DNA of 64,000 bases, taken from assembly GCF_040869045.1 (NCBI RefSeq), contig NC_090323.1:260900392-260964391 (forward strand), written 5' to 3'. The stretch comes from Eurosta solidaginis (lineage: Eukaryota; Arthropoda; Insecta; Diptera; Tephritidae). The notes under the pieces were generated by a model. The model worked only from the letters and a program-made list of their open reading frames with translations, had not been told where the DNA came from and made no database searches. Positions 33,950 through 45,112 of the stretch are shown here, piece after piece; position 1 is the first letter of the stretch; every line of letters begins with the position of its first letter. The position numbers and the translations under genes are program-made.

Positions 33950-34330
33950 CCTCGATATTTCCTGGAGTGCTTCCTATATATCCATACAGAGGTATTTGTG
34001 CTTTGTCCTTGCAAAACATGACGAGTTTATAATGAAGTAACTAGAACATTCCACCACGTGCCAACGGGCAGTGCTCTTCCAACAACTAAACCAGTGAACC
34101 TTGGTAGTTAGTTCGCCATTCATGCTCCACTGAACAGTTTTAGAGCCCAGCGCTGCGATAGCCGCCTGCCTGTCAGAGTAGAATTCGATCTCCCTAATAC
34201 AACAAGCGTTGGGCTGCATCATTTGAATGTCGTTGCAGTGATCAGGTAGCCTAGCCGACTTACTTCTTGTTCCTGACAAAGTCCCTCACAAGTTCAGCAG
34301 TGTGCTGCCCGTGATGAATTTCCCATTCCT
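33950..34330 (-). pseudogene. Second LINE RNase H fragment, reverse strand
   Basis: On the minus strand the 101-codon frame 34279-33974 contains ARLPDHCNDIQ, then IREIEFYSDRQAAIAALGSK, the third acidic block of a LINE RNase H. Because it lies upstream (on the minus strand) of the RT thumb of the neighbouring remnant, it cannot belong to the same linear copy and must be a separate or rearranged fragment of a related element. Other RNase H blocks are not clear around it. Confidence 0.6.
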
Positions 34331-34814
34331 CTCCTTCTGTCATGGATTTGACACTGCAAAAATGGGATGAAACCGAATCTAGGTGGATCGACTTAAACAC
34401 TAAGGAAGTGCCTGAGGCATGATATTCTTGGGTCATGAGAGCCTTTGAACTAGAATATTATTCTCATCCGGAAGAGGACTGGTCAATCGCACTCGCACTG
34501 ATATTCTCATCCCATCCGTATTCTATCACCGATGAATTCTAATGCAGATATGAAGGATACGAATCTTAATAAAGACTGGAGATAGATGGAAGCATTGATA
34601 AGACCTAGATGCTACATAACATTTTGTGTGGAAAACCGTCAAAGATCAGAAGTCTGTTTTATTTTAGCTCCTTACAAAGCTCCAACCTGCACCTTAAGAG
34701 CCTACGTAGGGGCCGATCCGACCACAACTGCTCTCGTATCATAGCCATCACATTGCACTTTCTCTACGACGTTTGTAATTTAGCATTCTTCATTATTTAG
34801 TCTTTCCACCAATG
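34331..34814. other. Noncoding, no feature seen
   Basis: About 480 bases of non-repetitive-looking DNA between a LINE fragment and the solo LTR. Confidence 0.3.
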
Positions 34815-35354
34815 ATACTGTGACGAATATTAGTGACACTAAGTGATACTCGCATCACTAGTCTGATGCTAAGTAAATGAAGCCACAACAACAATAAAGC
34901 AGGCAGTCACTTGTATCTACATAAGCAAATCAATCATTACGTCTACACATATGTACGTATACGCAGCGGAGAGAGACGCACAAAAACATGCATATATCTT
35001 ATCTGAGATGCTCCCAAAAGTAGGCAATTATCTGTGGAAGTATCACTCACATATACAAGCTATAACGTGCATCTGTAGGTATGTTATACCTGGTAGCCAA
35101 TTCTAGAAATAGAAACGCCTACAAATATGTCAACGAGGAAAGCAAAAAGTATAAAAGCAGCAGCAGCTGAGGCACGACGAATGAGTTTGATTTAAGCACG
35201 CTATCTGTCGAGTAGTAGAAGTGTTATTGTGAAGTACTTTAATAAAGGCCATTTTGCATTATTGCATAGTGGAGTTATTTATTCAACAGTTTAGTGATTC
35301 GAACGTTAGTAGAAGGTTGCAAATAAAAGGAATTACCAAAATTCGTTACAATAC
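34815..35354 (+). mobile_element. Solo LTR (Gypsy-type) with 4-bp target duplication
   Basis: ATAC stands on both sides (34815-34818 and 35351-35354). The LTR (34819-35350, 532 bp) begins TGTGACGAATATTAG and ends AATTCGTTACA, so the outermost 10 bases are inverted with one mismatch (TGT-R-ACGAAT). A single LTR with a matching duplication indicates recombination between the two LTRs of a former element. A 4-bp duplication is usual for Gypsy/Ty3 retrotransposons. A TATA box and a polyadenylation signal are kept (separate entry). No coding sequence remains; the source family is not recognised. Confidence 0.88.
35149..35246 (+). promoter_or_regulatory. LTR core promoter (TATA box) and AATAAA signal
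   Basis: AGTATAAAAG at 35149-35158 is a good TATA box, and AATAAA at 35241-35246 follows about 85 bases later. This is the usual U3/R spacing in an LTR, so R should start about 25-30 bases after the TATA box. If active, it could drive transcription rightwards into flanking DNA. Confidence 0.6.
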
Positions 35355-37259
35355 GTATTCTAAGAACTGTTCAATCACCTAACCTACCACCTCTTCCGAA
35401 GCGATCCTTATCAAGGATTTAGAATACAGTAGGCTCCTATAGCTCTACGCTGCTTATTAGACACCAGTTTAACATATCTAAAGGTCATTAGCGCTAGCTG
35501 AAGGACTATAAGGGTAGTTTTGTGAAAAGGGAGAGTGTGAGAGAGCGGGTGGGAGAGAAAAAAGGGAGAGTGAAGTTAAAAGAATATTGCAAAGGTTATT
35601 TGACACATTTTGAACAGAGAGCGCACAAAAAAGAGAGCAAACGTCCCGTTGGAGGATATATTTTTGAATCGTACACGTAACAATGCCCTTAGTACTAGGA
35701 AAAGCAGCACAGCCCAACTGACAACAACAACTCCGAGATCAGGGCGAACATTCTTACCCATATAAGCCTGTGCGGAACATAAACTCTTCGATTCACAAGA
35801 AACCCTGACAAGTAATAATCTTGTCTTTCACTACCAAAAAAAAAAAAAAAAAACAACACGTACATACATATATCTACTGCTGTCTTATTTATTGCCTGTT
35901 TGCTCTTCAAATGCGCCGTGGCCCAAAGCGTGTTGAGCTGCAATGCTCCGCCCTTAAATATCTATATGAGACATCAAAGGAGTTGTGAATGATTTTAATT
36001 ATAGTTGGTGGCAAAAGTGCTACCGTTTTAAGTGCACAAATCTATGCGCATAAATATTTAGGTGAGTGTGCGTGTGTGTGTGGCAGGCAGCTCATGACGT
36101 TCTATGGTCGCCGCCTCTGAGCGCTCTTTGTCGGCATTTTGGCTCACCGCTTCCGAGTGCTAATTAAATTTAACGACATGCCGCCACAATACAACAACAA
36201 TTACAAAACTATCATTATATCTGAGCAACAATTGCAGCTATAATAGAAAACGCAAAGTGCAAAACTTTTAATGGACAGACAAAAGACGAAACAACGATGG
36301 ATGGATGGACGGCGGACGTAGAGACAAGCAACCAACCAGTAGCGTACACGGTAGCAACAATTATGTCGATGGGAGCAATCAAAGGCACATACATAGATTT
36401 AGGTACATATGGGAATATGATACTAAATTAAATACAGCAACAACAAAAAATCTTAAAAACGCATTTCATTGCATTTCTCATACAAGGATTTAACAAAGAC
36501 AATCACAACATTGCGCGCTGCTGTACCCTTTCCCACCACCCCTTCTCGCACCTATCTTTCACTTCACTACGTGCTGGGACTTCCTATCTTCTCATATTCC
36601 TATTGGCTGCCATTTGATTGGTCACAGTGGTATACTCATTTTGACGTTGTCTGCGTCTTTTGATGGTTTTGTTGATTGAATTGTCTGTCTGTGCGTTCAC
36701 CGTTTAAGGAGTCAAACACCAACAATTGTGTGCGTTCTTCTACTGGAAACTTCTTTGGCGTGGATTGAGTTCTTTGCCGCCGAGTGACAATTATACGTTG
36801 GGAAGTCTGAAATACCAGCGTTTTATGTGACACACCGACCGAGTTAATGAAATGTTGATGACAGAGTTTTTAGTAGCCATTTAATTGCTTGTTGAAAGCT
36901 TTATCGTCAACAAAAATTGGACAAAGTTACATAAGTAGCTATTACTAAGAGTTATATGAGACCTTAATTTGAATTTGGAAGGGGAATCGTGGTGGAAAAA
37001 AAAATTAAAAATATACGCACACACTAAGGAGCACACCAGAACTTACCCCTTTGTATCCGACCAAGGCGTGTCAACATTTCCAGGAAACACTCTGACAAGT
37101 TTTCCACAATTCGAATGTGTCAAAACCACAGCTACTTCCAGGGCAATTACGACTCGAATCGACTGCTCTTCCTTATAATGATGACAGCTTCTTCGGAAGG
37201 GGGTTGTTGGTGCAATAGCACGAAGATCCCTGATGACGTCCGTAAGTAATCTAAATGCA
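35355..37259. other. Noncoding; single-copy-looking in 36.0-36.9 kb
   Basis: No gene is supported. A purine-rich tract lies at 35520-35575 and a poly-A run at 35837-35853. The part 36060-36300 is GC-richer (GTGTGTGTGGCAGGCAGC..., CCGCCTCTGAGCGCTC) and free of known repeats; it could be regulatory, but no specific site can be named. Confidence 0.3.
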
Positions 37260-38016
37260 GATTTTTTTGTTTGGAAAAAGAAGGAAATTTGTTCCTTCTA
37301 ATCTAACCGTTGGGCCCATGGATTTTAGACGCCTATTGCAGCACACAAACCGTAAGCGGAAATATTCTACGGACTTTAGCCTTCTGCTAAATGTGAGTCG
37401 TCTTTTCTCAAGTCCTGGACATCGGTAAACAAGTGAAAGTTGGTATGTGCAACCGTCGAAGCATTGGTACAAAAGCACAGTGACCGTAATGACGCCCGAA
37501 AACACTGTAAATGTAGATTTGTTTAGGTTGGCAAGGTAGATTGTCCCTTTCCCATTCCAACATGTCCATAAAAACCTTGAGACATCCCAATCGTCCCGAT
37601 AGGTTCGATTTTCTTCAAGAGATAGCCCAGTTTTACCATACGGAGTTATCAGACTAGTTTATATTCATTACGGAACCTTTCGTGACCGTTTCATGACAAA
37701 ATGTGTTGCTTTATTTAAAGGGAGATATTAGGAACGCTAACGAGGCTCCACACAACGTACGATATCCTATTTTCTAAAGTTGGACTGTAAGGCCTGGATG
37801 ACATCGAGAACTGTTATATTTCTCCTGAGACTTGAACAATTCAATTGCTCTCTATTTGGCGTAAACCTCCGCCTGGAAGGCATACCGAGCACTGTGCAAG
37901 ACAGTTGCTGTTGTTGTAGAGATAAAGACACTCCGTGTGTTTTGGGTAGTGTTATCGATGTTGATGGTCCTTTGCCGAATAAATATCCGGTACGTTCTGG
38001 TAACAAGCACCATTAA
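37260..38016 (-). pseudogene. Degraded LINE fragment, reverse strand (RNase H and tail)
   Basis: Minus-strand reading near 37900-37860 gives RYAFQAEVYAK, then a stop, then RAIELFKSQ, which is the Glu block of a LINE RNase H (F-Q-A-E-x-x-A). Further on, near 37500-37470, is YGHCAFVPMLRRL, resembling the T-G-H-C motif of the tail. The material between is unreadable. The assignment rests on these two short signatures in the right order. Confidence 0.4.
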
Positions 38017-38064
38017 GATACCAGCCCGACAATCTTGGGAACGGTTTAAATAAACTGAATAACT

Positions 38065-38137
38065 GTAAGGCGCGATCAGTTTGCGTTCTGCTCCTTTTTT
38101 AAATTTTTCCTACAAATTGCGGGACGGGACCTACATT
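38065..38137 (-). mobile_element. SINE family A, 3' fragment (copy 6)
   Basis: Minus strand: GTAGGTCCCGTCCCGCAATT, AGGAGCAGAACGCAAA and CGCGCCTTAC, matching the last part of family A with an internal gap. The head and middle are missing. Confidence 0.7.
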
Positions 38138-39504
38138 GTCCTTGGGTCTCTGCAAAGAGCATACATACGAGCAGGGCCGTATCCTGCTCAATGTTAGGGA
38201 ATTTTATATTCTCAAAACGAATTCAACTTTATTTGTCCTATGACAGTATTCGTCGCAAGGGTGCGTACTCGGAGATTCTACAGTTTCGCGGACGGATATA
38301 AAATGATTTATGGAGTACGCACGGCGGAAATTTTGAGCTTCGGTATCAAAAGAGCGCTTTAGTACTAATTGGGTTAAGAGGAGACTCGGCACATAAATCA
38401 ACCAACCAACTAATTATGGTAAAGAACAATCATCATGCTTATCTTGTGGGGGGAAGACAGTGGAATTGGAAAGGGGCTACTCTCAAAGCATTTGCACATC
38501 AGGCAGTCATGGAGTATTACGGACTTAAGCGGTACCTTCTAAATGGGAAAAGGCGCGATATAAGGAGCGGCTAGACTCTTGTTGTTTTATAGCCCTCAGA
38601 CCACTCTCCAACGGCTTTGGAAGCATTGGATTTGACTACGTCTAGGCTGCTCAGGATAGGTGATAGCCGGCATATTTGTGTTTCGGCCATCCTCCACCCT
38701 TATAATATTACAGGATCTGAGATCACAAAAATTACCTATTTGCATAGAATGCTTGCCTTAAAGCTTCATAAAGCATAAAATCGGAGATTAGGGCTAAGTG
38801 TTGAGATTCTTAAGGTCTTTTTGAAGGAGTTCGGGCAGGTTACCCACACTAGCGTGCTCGTCGTAACAGGCGATATCTACACACCCGAAAGCCTCGAAAG
38901 ATCGAAAAAAAAATATTTACCGCGGCAGTCGCGCTAGTACCAGAAGGCAAACATACCTTCGGGGAGTGTTTTTGCATTAACACAAAAAGAGAGATAGCGA
39001 GAGATTATGGTGAAGTCAGTGAGTTCGGTGAAAAGCGGACAAAGAAATTTATTTGATAAGGGAACGTCAGAGAGAGAGGCAAGGGAAGAGCGCCATTTCA
39101 TAATACCGCGCATTATTAAAAATTATCCAGCGCCTGGGAGCCATAGTTGACTCAACTGACCTCGAGCGCGAGCGAACCGGGTACATGCGGGGTAAGCAAC
39201 TCTGTAGGATAGCTGTATGACTTTGATAAACAATAACTACCACCAGCCGCACAGGAGTTAGCTTACCGCGATAGGTATGCCATAAATTGGTAAACTTAAC
39301 TTAACACACTGTTATAGACGCAACTCCCGCTTCCCCAAACTGGACTTTGGCATACTTAATTAAAGTTCTACAAAGGGAGAATATCAGCACAATTCGAATT
39401 AAAAGTTTACACTTCAATTTACCGGCTCTAGCGAAAGAAAAATAAATTATTTAAATGAGTTAACCGGGGATTGCCCGTATCGCTTTAAATGTATGAAAAC
39501 ATTT
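38138..39504. other. Noncoding, unrecognised
   Basis: Several short frames occur but none shows a recognisable motif. The part 38210-38600 has a mixed, coding-like composition and a CAACCAACCAACTAA run at 38399-38413 resembling a LINE tail, but no protein signature was found. Confidence 0.3.
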
Positions 39505-39765
39505 ATTCCAAGGACGGACAAGGCGACAGCTGTTTCGATTATACCTTGTAAATCTCTTCAAAACCTTTTCTCCCGGGAGTGGGAGGCGAACCCGCACTCC
39601 TACGATAGTTGAAATGGTTATAAACGCATTCAGCTACGTCATGCCTTAGTTGTTGTAAAGTTTTTCCCAATTGCCTTCTTCGCATATATTATCTTCCACA
39701 CATTACATAATTCGTATGTAGTTATGTGTTGAAGTTATGCCTTGATATAAATATCTAAAAAATAT
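39505..39765 (-). mobile_element. tRNA-derived SINE, family B (copy 1)
   Basis: Read on the minus strand, the head has an A-box-like TAGCTGAATGCG (about 39635-39622) and a B-box-like GGGTTCGCCTCC (about 39590-39578), followed by CACTCCCGGGAGAAAAGG. The body contains AGATTTACAAGGTATAATCG and AACAGCTGTCGCCTTGTCCG (to about 39512). A leader with CAATTGGGAAAAAC lies before the A box and is shared with copies at 59.8-61.7 kb. The A/B box spacing (about 45 bases) fits a tRNA. Confidence 0.7.
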
Positions 39766-41160
39766 AAAAAAAATTAAAAACAACGTTTATGAAATAAATA
39801 TTTGTTTTTAAATAAAAAAAATATTTTTATACTTACAAAAAAAAAAAAAAAAAATAAAAAAAAAAACCTAAAAAAAAGTTAGAAAAATTTATTCATTTTA
39901 AATTAAAAAAAAAAAAAAACATTTTTATTTTATGAAAATATATTTTTAATGCAAAGATTTTTCTGAATTTCAAAAAAAAATTGATAATTTTTGAAAAGTG
40001 AAGGTTGATGAAGAGGAAAAGTTACTGGGAAAATTCTATTTGTGAAATAGCTCGGACATCGAATATTTATTTTTCATTTTGTTCATGTCAACTTATTCTA
40101 TGAATTCAACATACAATGCATCTAATTTAACGCATTAATTCTCACAGCACACAAGAATTGCAAAGTTTTATGTTTCCTCTTCATTCCCTTCGCCTTACAC
40201 CAATACGTAGATTTTGACAATCTGAACAAATGTATGTTGTTGCTGTAGAGATGACCCAACCATATAGTTGAACCATGACCACCACATTTTAATACTTTTT
40301 CTTCGTTTACTGTCCCTTTTAAAGTTTAAATGCATGTCAATTATAATTTTATAAAAAACGTGAGTTCACCTCAAATGAAATTCAATAATAAATAACATAG
40401 CTTTGTAATTAAACTACGTACAATAAAGCAATGTAAATAACAATGTTGGAATGGCCTTATGCAAATAGTAAATTCATAAATGCCGAATGAGATTGTTACT
40501 ATCAATTAGATGGGCTACATGCACTCATTGCTCGTTTACCTCAGCTATTGCCCGGTCGCGCCCACCTGCCAACTTGCGTGTTTTAGCAAATACAAAAGTC
40601 AGTTTATTAATTCCCTCAACCATCCCGTCTATCAATTTGTCTGACCACTTGACCGTCTCACAGTGTTTCGTGTAGAACAAGCTAGCTTGACAAAAACAAA
40701 GTTCTTATTCCAAGAAAAGTGTAATGAGAAATGAAAGAAAACAAACAAAATAACGGGATTTTTGCTTTTTTTTTTGATATTTTTGCTCATATATATTGAG
40801 TAATTGAAGTAAGAAGGCAGGAGTGGCCGTAAAATGCATTGATTAATTTGCAAAATTCTTGTTGATTATTAAGCTTTTAAGTGAACACTTTTATATAATT
40901 TTTTTGATGGATTCTAAGCTCTAAGATAAGTAAATTTTTTAATAGTAATTATTTCGCAATTAGAGTATTTTAAATATATTTAACATTCCGTTATTAAGAA
41001 GAAAAGGTATTTTTTCTCTATATTTTTAACTTTAGGGACAAACAAGTTACATACATCCGCGGACATCCGGGCTAAATTTTACATATGTTATAGTCGCAAG
41101 TATTCTCTAATAGTCAAAAGAAAAAACCATTGCGAATTCTTTGCACATCTATTTAAAATT
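39766..41160. other. AT-rich low-complexity region
   Basis: The part 39770-39990 is almost only A and T, with long poly-A runs (39836-39852 and 39905-39920). No gene is seen. The part 40480-40680 is GC-richer and unique-looking. A poly-T run (41161-41177) precedes the Transib-like fragment. Confidence 0.4.
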
Positions 41161-41209
41161 TTTTTTTTTTTTTTTTTGTAGATTTAGTTATCTCTACATA
41201 TAAAATAGG

Positions 41210-41422
41210 ATGTATGTACGTACCAGCTCCGACGAGATATTTGAACCACTAAAGCTGATCTACAAACGGCAAAACCAATTCCCAGGTACAGGGAACAAAC
41301 ACGTAGCCATAAAACACACAAAAATAAACGCGCAAGGTCAACAAGGGCACACCAAAAGCAAAAAGGCGAAGATCACTGACTTCAACCTGCCACAACCTAC
41401 CGCAGCAGTCATCAAGGCATAA
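41210..41422 (+). other. Short lysine/glutamine-rich frame upstream of the Transib-like fragment
   Basis: A 70-codon frame (ATG at 41210) of basic, low-complexity composition (HTKSKKAKITDFNLPQP) ends at 41422, in a different frame from the Transib-like reading that overlaps its end. It could be the broken upstream part of the same gene or unrelated; no motif decides it. Confidence 0.25.
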
Positions 41423-42185
41423 AAACAGGTACATACAAAGCAATCCTAATGCAGGTATAACCACACAGGAACGCTACACAAAACAACCCCATTTGGTAGC
41501 ATCTACGCCAATACCTGAATGTAATATAAATACTGCAAAACTTGGATTGATAGTAGATAAACCAAAACCAGGTTTCGGCAATACTAATGACGGCAACACT
41601 GCTCGTAGGTTTTTCGAAAATTCTGAGGCTGGTGCTGAGATTACGGGACTGGATGTTACGCTCATCAAAAGATTCGACACTCTCCTTCTCGCATTAGCAT
41701 CTGGGTACAATATAAATATCCAAAGATTTCAAAAATTTGCGGTCGAGACTAAACAACTATACATATATCTCTATCCATGGTTTAATATACCTGTTACAGT
41801 TCATAAAATCTTAGAGCATAGTACTGATATTATAAAATCAGCAATTTTACCTATTGGTCAACTTTCTGAGGAAGCACAGGAAGCCCGTAACAAAGATTTG
41901 AGACGATTCAGGGATGATAACATACAAAAGCAGTTGCGTGAAGCCACGAATAGAGATCTTATGAATATGTTGCTTATAACATCGGATCCTTTAGTTAACA
42001 GTTTTAGGGAGATACCTAAGAAAAAATTTAAAAGTCTGACTTCAGAAGTCTTAAACTTACTGTCCCCCGATAATGTTGAGGAGTCAATAAATACCCCAGT
42101 TGTTTCAAGCTTTCACGGTAGTGTTGCTGATGCTCATGACTATTCCACAAGTGACTCAACGAATGAAAGTGATGATAGCGAATAA
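41400..42185 (+). pseudogene. Transib/RAG1-like transposase, C-terminal fragment
   Basis: One frame is open from at least 41400 to TAA at 42183-42185; the coding part starting at 41493 gives 230 residues. It contains PKPGFGNTNDGNTARRFF (residues 24-41), TVHKILEH (102-109), LPIGQLSEEAQEARNKDLRR (119-138) and an acidic serine-rich tail. By memory of RAG1, the H-x4-H (His104, His109) matches its zinc-binding H937/H942 pair, and S-E-x-x-x-E-x-x-N-K matches the region of catalytic E962, making Glu130 the equivalent. That is the C-terminal catalytic part of Transib transposases, from which RAG1 derives. The N-terminal Asp residues and the terminal repeats are not found, so it is probably a truncated copy; a domesticated fragment is less likely. 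Confidence 0.65.
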
Positions 42186-42457
42186 TAACATAATTATAAA
42201 AGATAACCTACCCTACAACTTTTTGTTGGATCAGGTTTTATTTAAATTAAATCTATTGTTTTTGTACTTTGTATGATACTTTACTTTTAAGTTTTTGTAA
42301 TAAGTAATTTTCACATAACTAATTTAATTATTTACATTGTTATTATTATTATTGTAATTCACTTTTACATTCCTGACTGGTACTATAAAATAATTTTGTA
42401 AAAATTGTAGTGCCAGGATAAATACTCAAATAAATACAAAATATGTATGTACATATG
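42186..42457. other. Noncoding spacer with imperfect hairpin
   Basis: The interval 42376-42416 holds CTGGTACTATA...TGTAGTGCCAG, arms matching at 9 of 11 bases around an AT-rich loop. No Transib-type CACAGTG-like terminus was found. Confidence 0.3.
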
Positions 42458-42768
42458 TACAGTCACTCACATAAATAAGTAGACACCCTTTTTACACAAT
42501 TCTTACAATTTTCGCTTTCGCAAATTTATTTTAACTAATTCCCATAAGAAAATTTGTCACGATCTATAACAAAAACTAAATTATATTTAAAAAATGCTTG
42601 AAAAATTCGACGAATTTTCATAAAAAGTTTTAATTTTTTTTCCGAATTTTTAGAATTTTTTAGAGTATTGAAATTTATAGTCCATTCAATTTAAGTACAA
42701 TAAAGTAATATTCTTAAGTCCTTTAAATTTTTTTGGATCTATTTCACTTATTCACATGAGTTACTGTA
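42458..42768. mobile_element. 307-bp Tc1/mariner-type MITE with TA duplication
   Basis: TA at 42458-42459 and 42767-42768 flanks an element starting CAGTCACTCACATAAATAAG; the inverse of the right end reads CAGTAACTCATGTGAATAAG (16 of 20 positions agree). TA duplication and a CAGT start are typical of Tc1/mariner. It is noncoding and AT-rich inside. Confidence 0.75.
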
Positions 42769-43378
42769 TATGAAATAAGCAAATGTATGCATATGAAGTA
42801 AAATTTTGGAAAAAAATAAAAAAAAGAACATATGCCTGAAAAAAATGACGTAGTTGTAATAAATGACTGCATATGAAACGGAAAATCTCATAAAATAATT
42901 TTGTCCAGCTAGCTTGTTCTAAACGAAACACAGTGCGTCTGTTTGTCCGTTTGTACATTGCGGATGAGTTTGATTTGCATATGAAATTACAATTTCGCAA
43001 AACTTGTATTCAATTTCTTTTCGACATGATTACTCGGATGTATTGTGAAATATCGCTAAATCCCTAAGCAAAACATGGCGAATCATCATTGACTCAATAG
43101 AAAGTAAAAATAACAAAAAAAAAAGTGTTGCATGCATTTTGTTTTTGTAAGCCTTTGTACATATTTATTATGTACGTACTTTGCCGTGCAATGGTTGGTT
43201 GTACATACGATTATATAATAAAAACTGAAAGAATGCAAAACCATGAATGAAATTCGCTAAAATTGAAATTCGTGGATGATCATACAAATGGAAGTAAAAC
43301 TATTTATTCACGAGGTTAGGTGAGGTTGAACTGGCCGTTCCATAAAGACCTCACATGCACTGTATGGGTCCATAGTAT
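42769..43378. other. Noncoding, AT-rich
   Basis: No gene and no recognised repeat. CATATGAAA-like words recur at 42768, 42850 and 42978, suggesting remnants of the neighbouring MITE end. Confidence 0.3.
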
Positions 43379-43605
43379 TGTAACGAATATTAGCAGAACT
43401 AAGGGATACTATCATCTCTAAGCCGATGCTAAGCAGTGACTTGATGCACATCAATAATTCAATCATTATGGCTACACATATGTGCGTACACGCAGCGGAG
43501 AAGCAACGGACAAACACATGCAGATATCTTATGTGAGATGCTCCCAAATTGCAATTATAATTGTGGAAGTGTCGCTCACAAATACACGCGCATATGAGAA
43601 GCTAT
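43379..43605 (+). mobile_element. 5' part of a second LTR of the same family
   Basis: Begins TGTAACGAATATTAG and follows the solo LTR at 34819 through CACATATG, ACGCAGCGGAGA, AACACATGCA and GAGATGCTCCCAAA, then loses similarity near 43600, before the TATA box. It has 15-20 percent difference by eye and short gaps. No 3' end or duplication is seen, so it is a broken copy. Confidence 0.78.
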
Positions 43606-44039
43606 TTTTATTTCTATATTTCGAAATTTTTACTTAAGAGTTTTCAGAATTTTTTTGAATAATTAGATTTTTAGCCCAATCAATTTTAGTCTCACAATGT
43701 ACAACTTATATGTATGTCGCTTAAAATTCGTATTGATTTTTGACAATTTTTTTTTCCGAAGGATGTTTCATAATTTCTTCCATACGAGGGGCGCATAGAT
43801 TTAATTTTTATATGGAAGAAAATCTGACACAGCTTTGGGGTAAAAAAATGATATAAAACAATGCGAACGTTGAGAGTGGAGGTTTTTGAGAATTGGTTTT
43901 ACATGTGGTCAGCTCACTTTAAGTAAAAAAGCACGTGCTCGTTTACCTTTTTAGGTTAAACACTATAGCTTCAAACTTTATGTTTTGAATTAGAGCTTAC
44001 GATTTCTCGAACATGTTCGAGAAGAGATTTCTCGCGAGG
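43606..44039. other. Noncoding, with a 20-base perfect palindrome
   Basis: AT-rich, no gene. ATTTTAGTCTCACAATGTAC at about 43686 resembles the TIR of the element at 46883. The palindrome TTCTCGAACATGTTCGAGAA lies at 44004-44023, just outside the HINE array. Confidence 0.4.
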
Positions 44040-45112
44040 CTTGCCTTCTCGCGTATTTTTATCGCCATAAAGGTGGACCAGGGTTGACTCTAGAATGTGT
44101 TTGTACGATATGGGTATCAAATTAAAGGTATTAATGAGGGTTTTAAAAGGGAGTGGTGGTTGTTGTATACATGGTCTCCTTTTCGAGATATCGCCACAAA
44201 GGTGGAACAGGGGTGACCCTAGAATTTGTTTGTACAATATTGGCATCAAACGAAAGGAGTTAATGAGTATTTTAAAAGGGAGTGGGCCTTAGTTCTATAG
44301 GTGGACGCCCTTTCGAGGTATCGCAATAAAGGTGGACCAGGGGTGACTCTAGACTTTGTTAGTACGATATGGGTATCAAATGAAAGGTGTTAATGAGTAT
44401 TTTTAAAAGGGAGTGGGCCTTCGTTCATAGGTGTTCGCCTTTTCGAGATATCGCCATAAAGGTGGACCAGGGGTGACTTTAGGATATGTTTGTACGATAT
44501 GGGTATCAAATGAAAGGTGTTAATGAGTATTTTAAAAGGGAGTGGGCCTTAGTTCTATAGGTGGACGCCGTTTTGAAATATCGCCATAAAGGTGGACCAG
44601 GGGTGACTCTAGAATGTGTTTGTACGATATGGGTATCAAATTAAAGGTATAATGTGGTTGTTGTATAGGTGGTCGCATTTTCGAAATATCGCCATAAAGG
44701 TGGCCCAGGGGTGACTAGAATTTGTTTGTACAATATGGGTATCAAAAGAAAGGTGTTAATGAGTATTTTAAAAGGGAGTAATCCTTAGTTCCATAGGTGG
44801 GCGCCGTTTCGAGATATCGCCATAAAGGTGGGCCAGGGGTGACTATAGAATTCGTTTGTGCAATATGGGTATCAACGAAAGGAGTTAATGAGTATTTTAA
44901 AAGGGAGTGGGCCTTAGTTCTATAGGTGGACGCCTTTTCGAGATATTGCCATAAAGGTGGACCAGGGGTGACTCTAGAATGAGTTTGTACGATATGGGTA
45001 TCAAATTAAAGGTATTAATGAGAGTTTTAAAAGGGAGTGGTGGTAGTTGTATATGTGAAGGCGTTTTCCAGATATCGACCAAAATGTGGACCAGGGTGAC
45101 CCAGAACATCAT
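44040..45112 (-). repeat. Tandem array inside HINE copy 2, ~9 units of about 130 bp
   Basis: The marker CGCCATAAAGGTGGACC (or a variant) recurs at about 44063, 44186, 44319, 44451, 44583, 44691, 44820, 44948 and, degenerate, 45068. All units are of the type-2 kind (GGTCCACCTTTATGGCG on the element strand). None is of the homogenised type 1 that fills the arrays of copies 1 and 3. Confidence 0.85.

Noticed and set aside
37921..38060. Host gene suggested by mixed composition near 37.8-38.0 kb
   Set aside because: Minus-strand FQAEVYAK and neighbouring blocks fit a decayed LINE RNase H better, and a SINE fragment follows directly.
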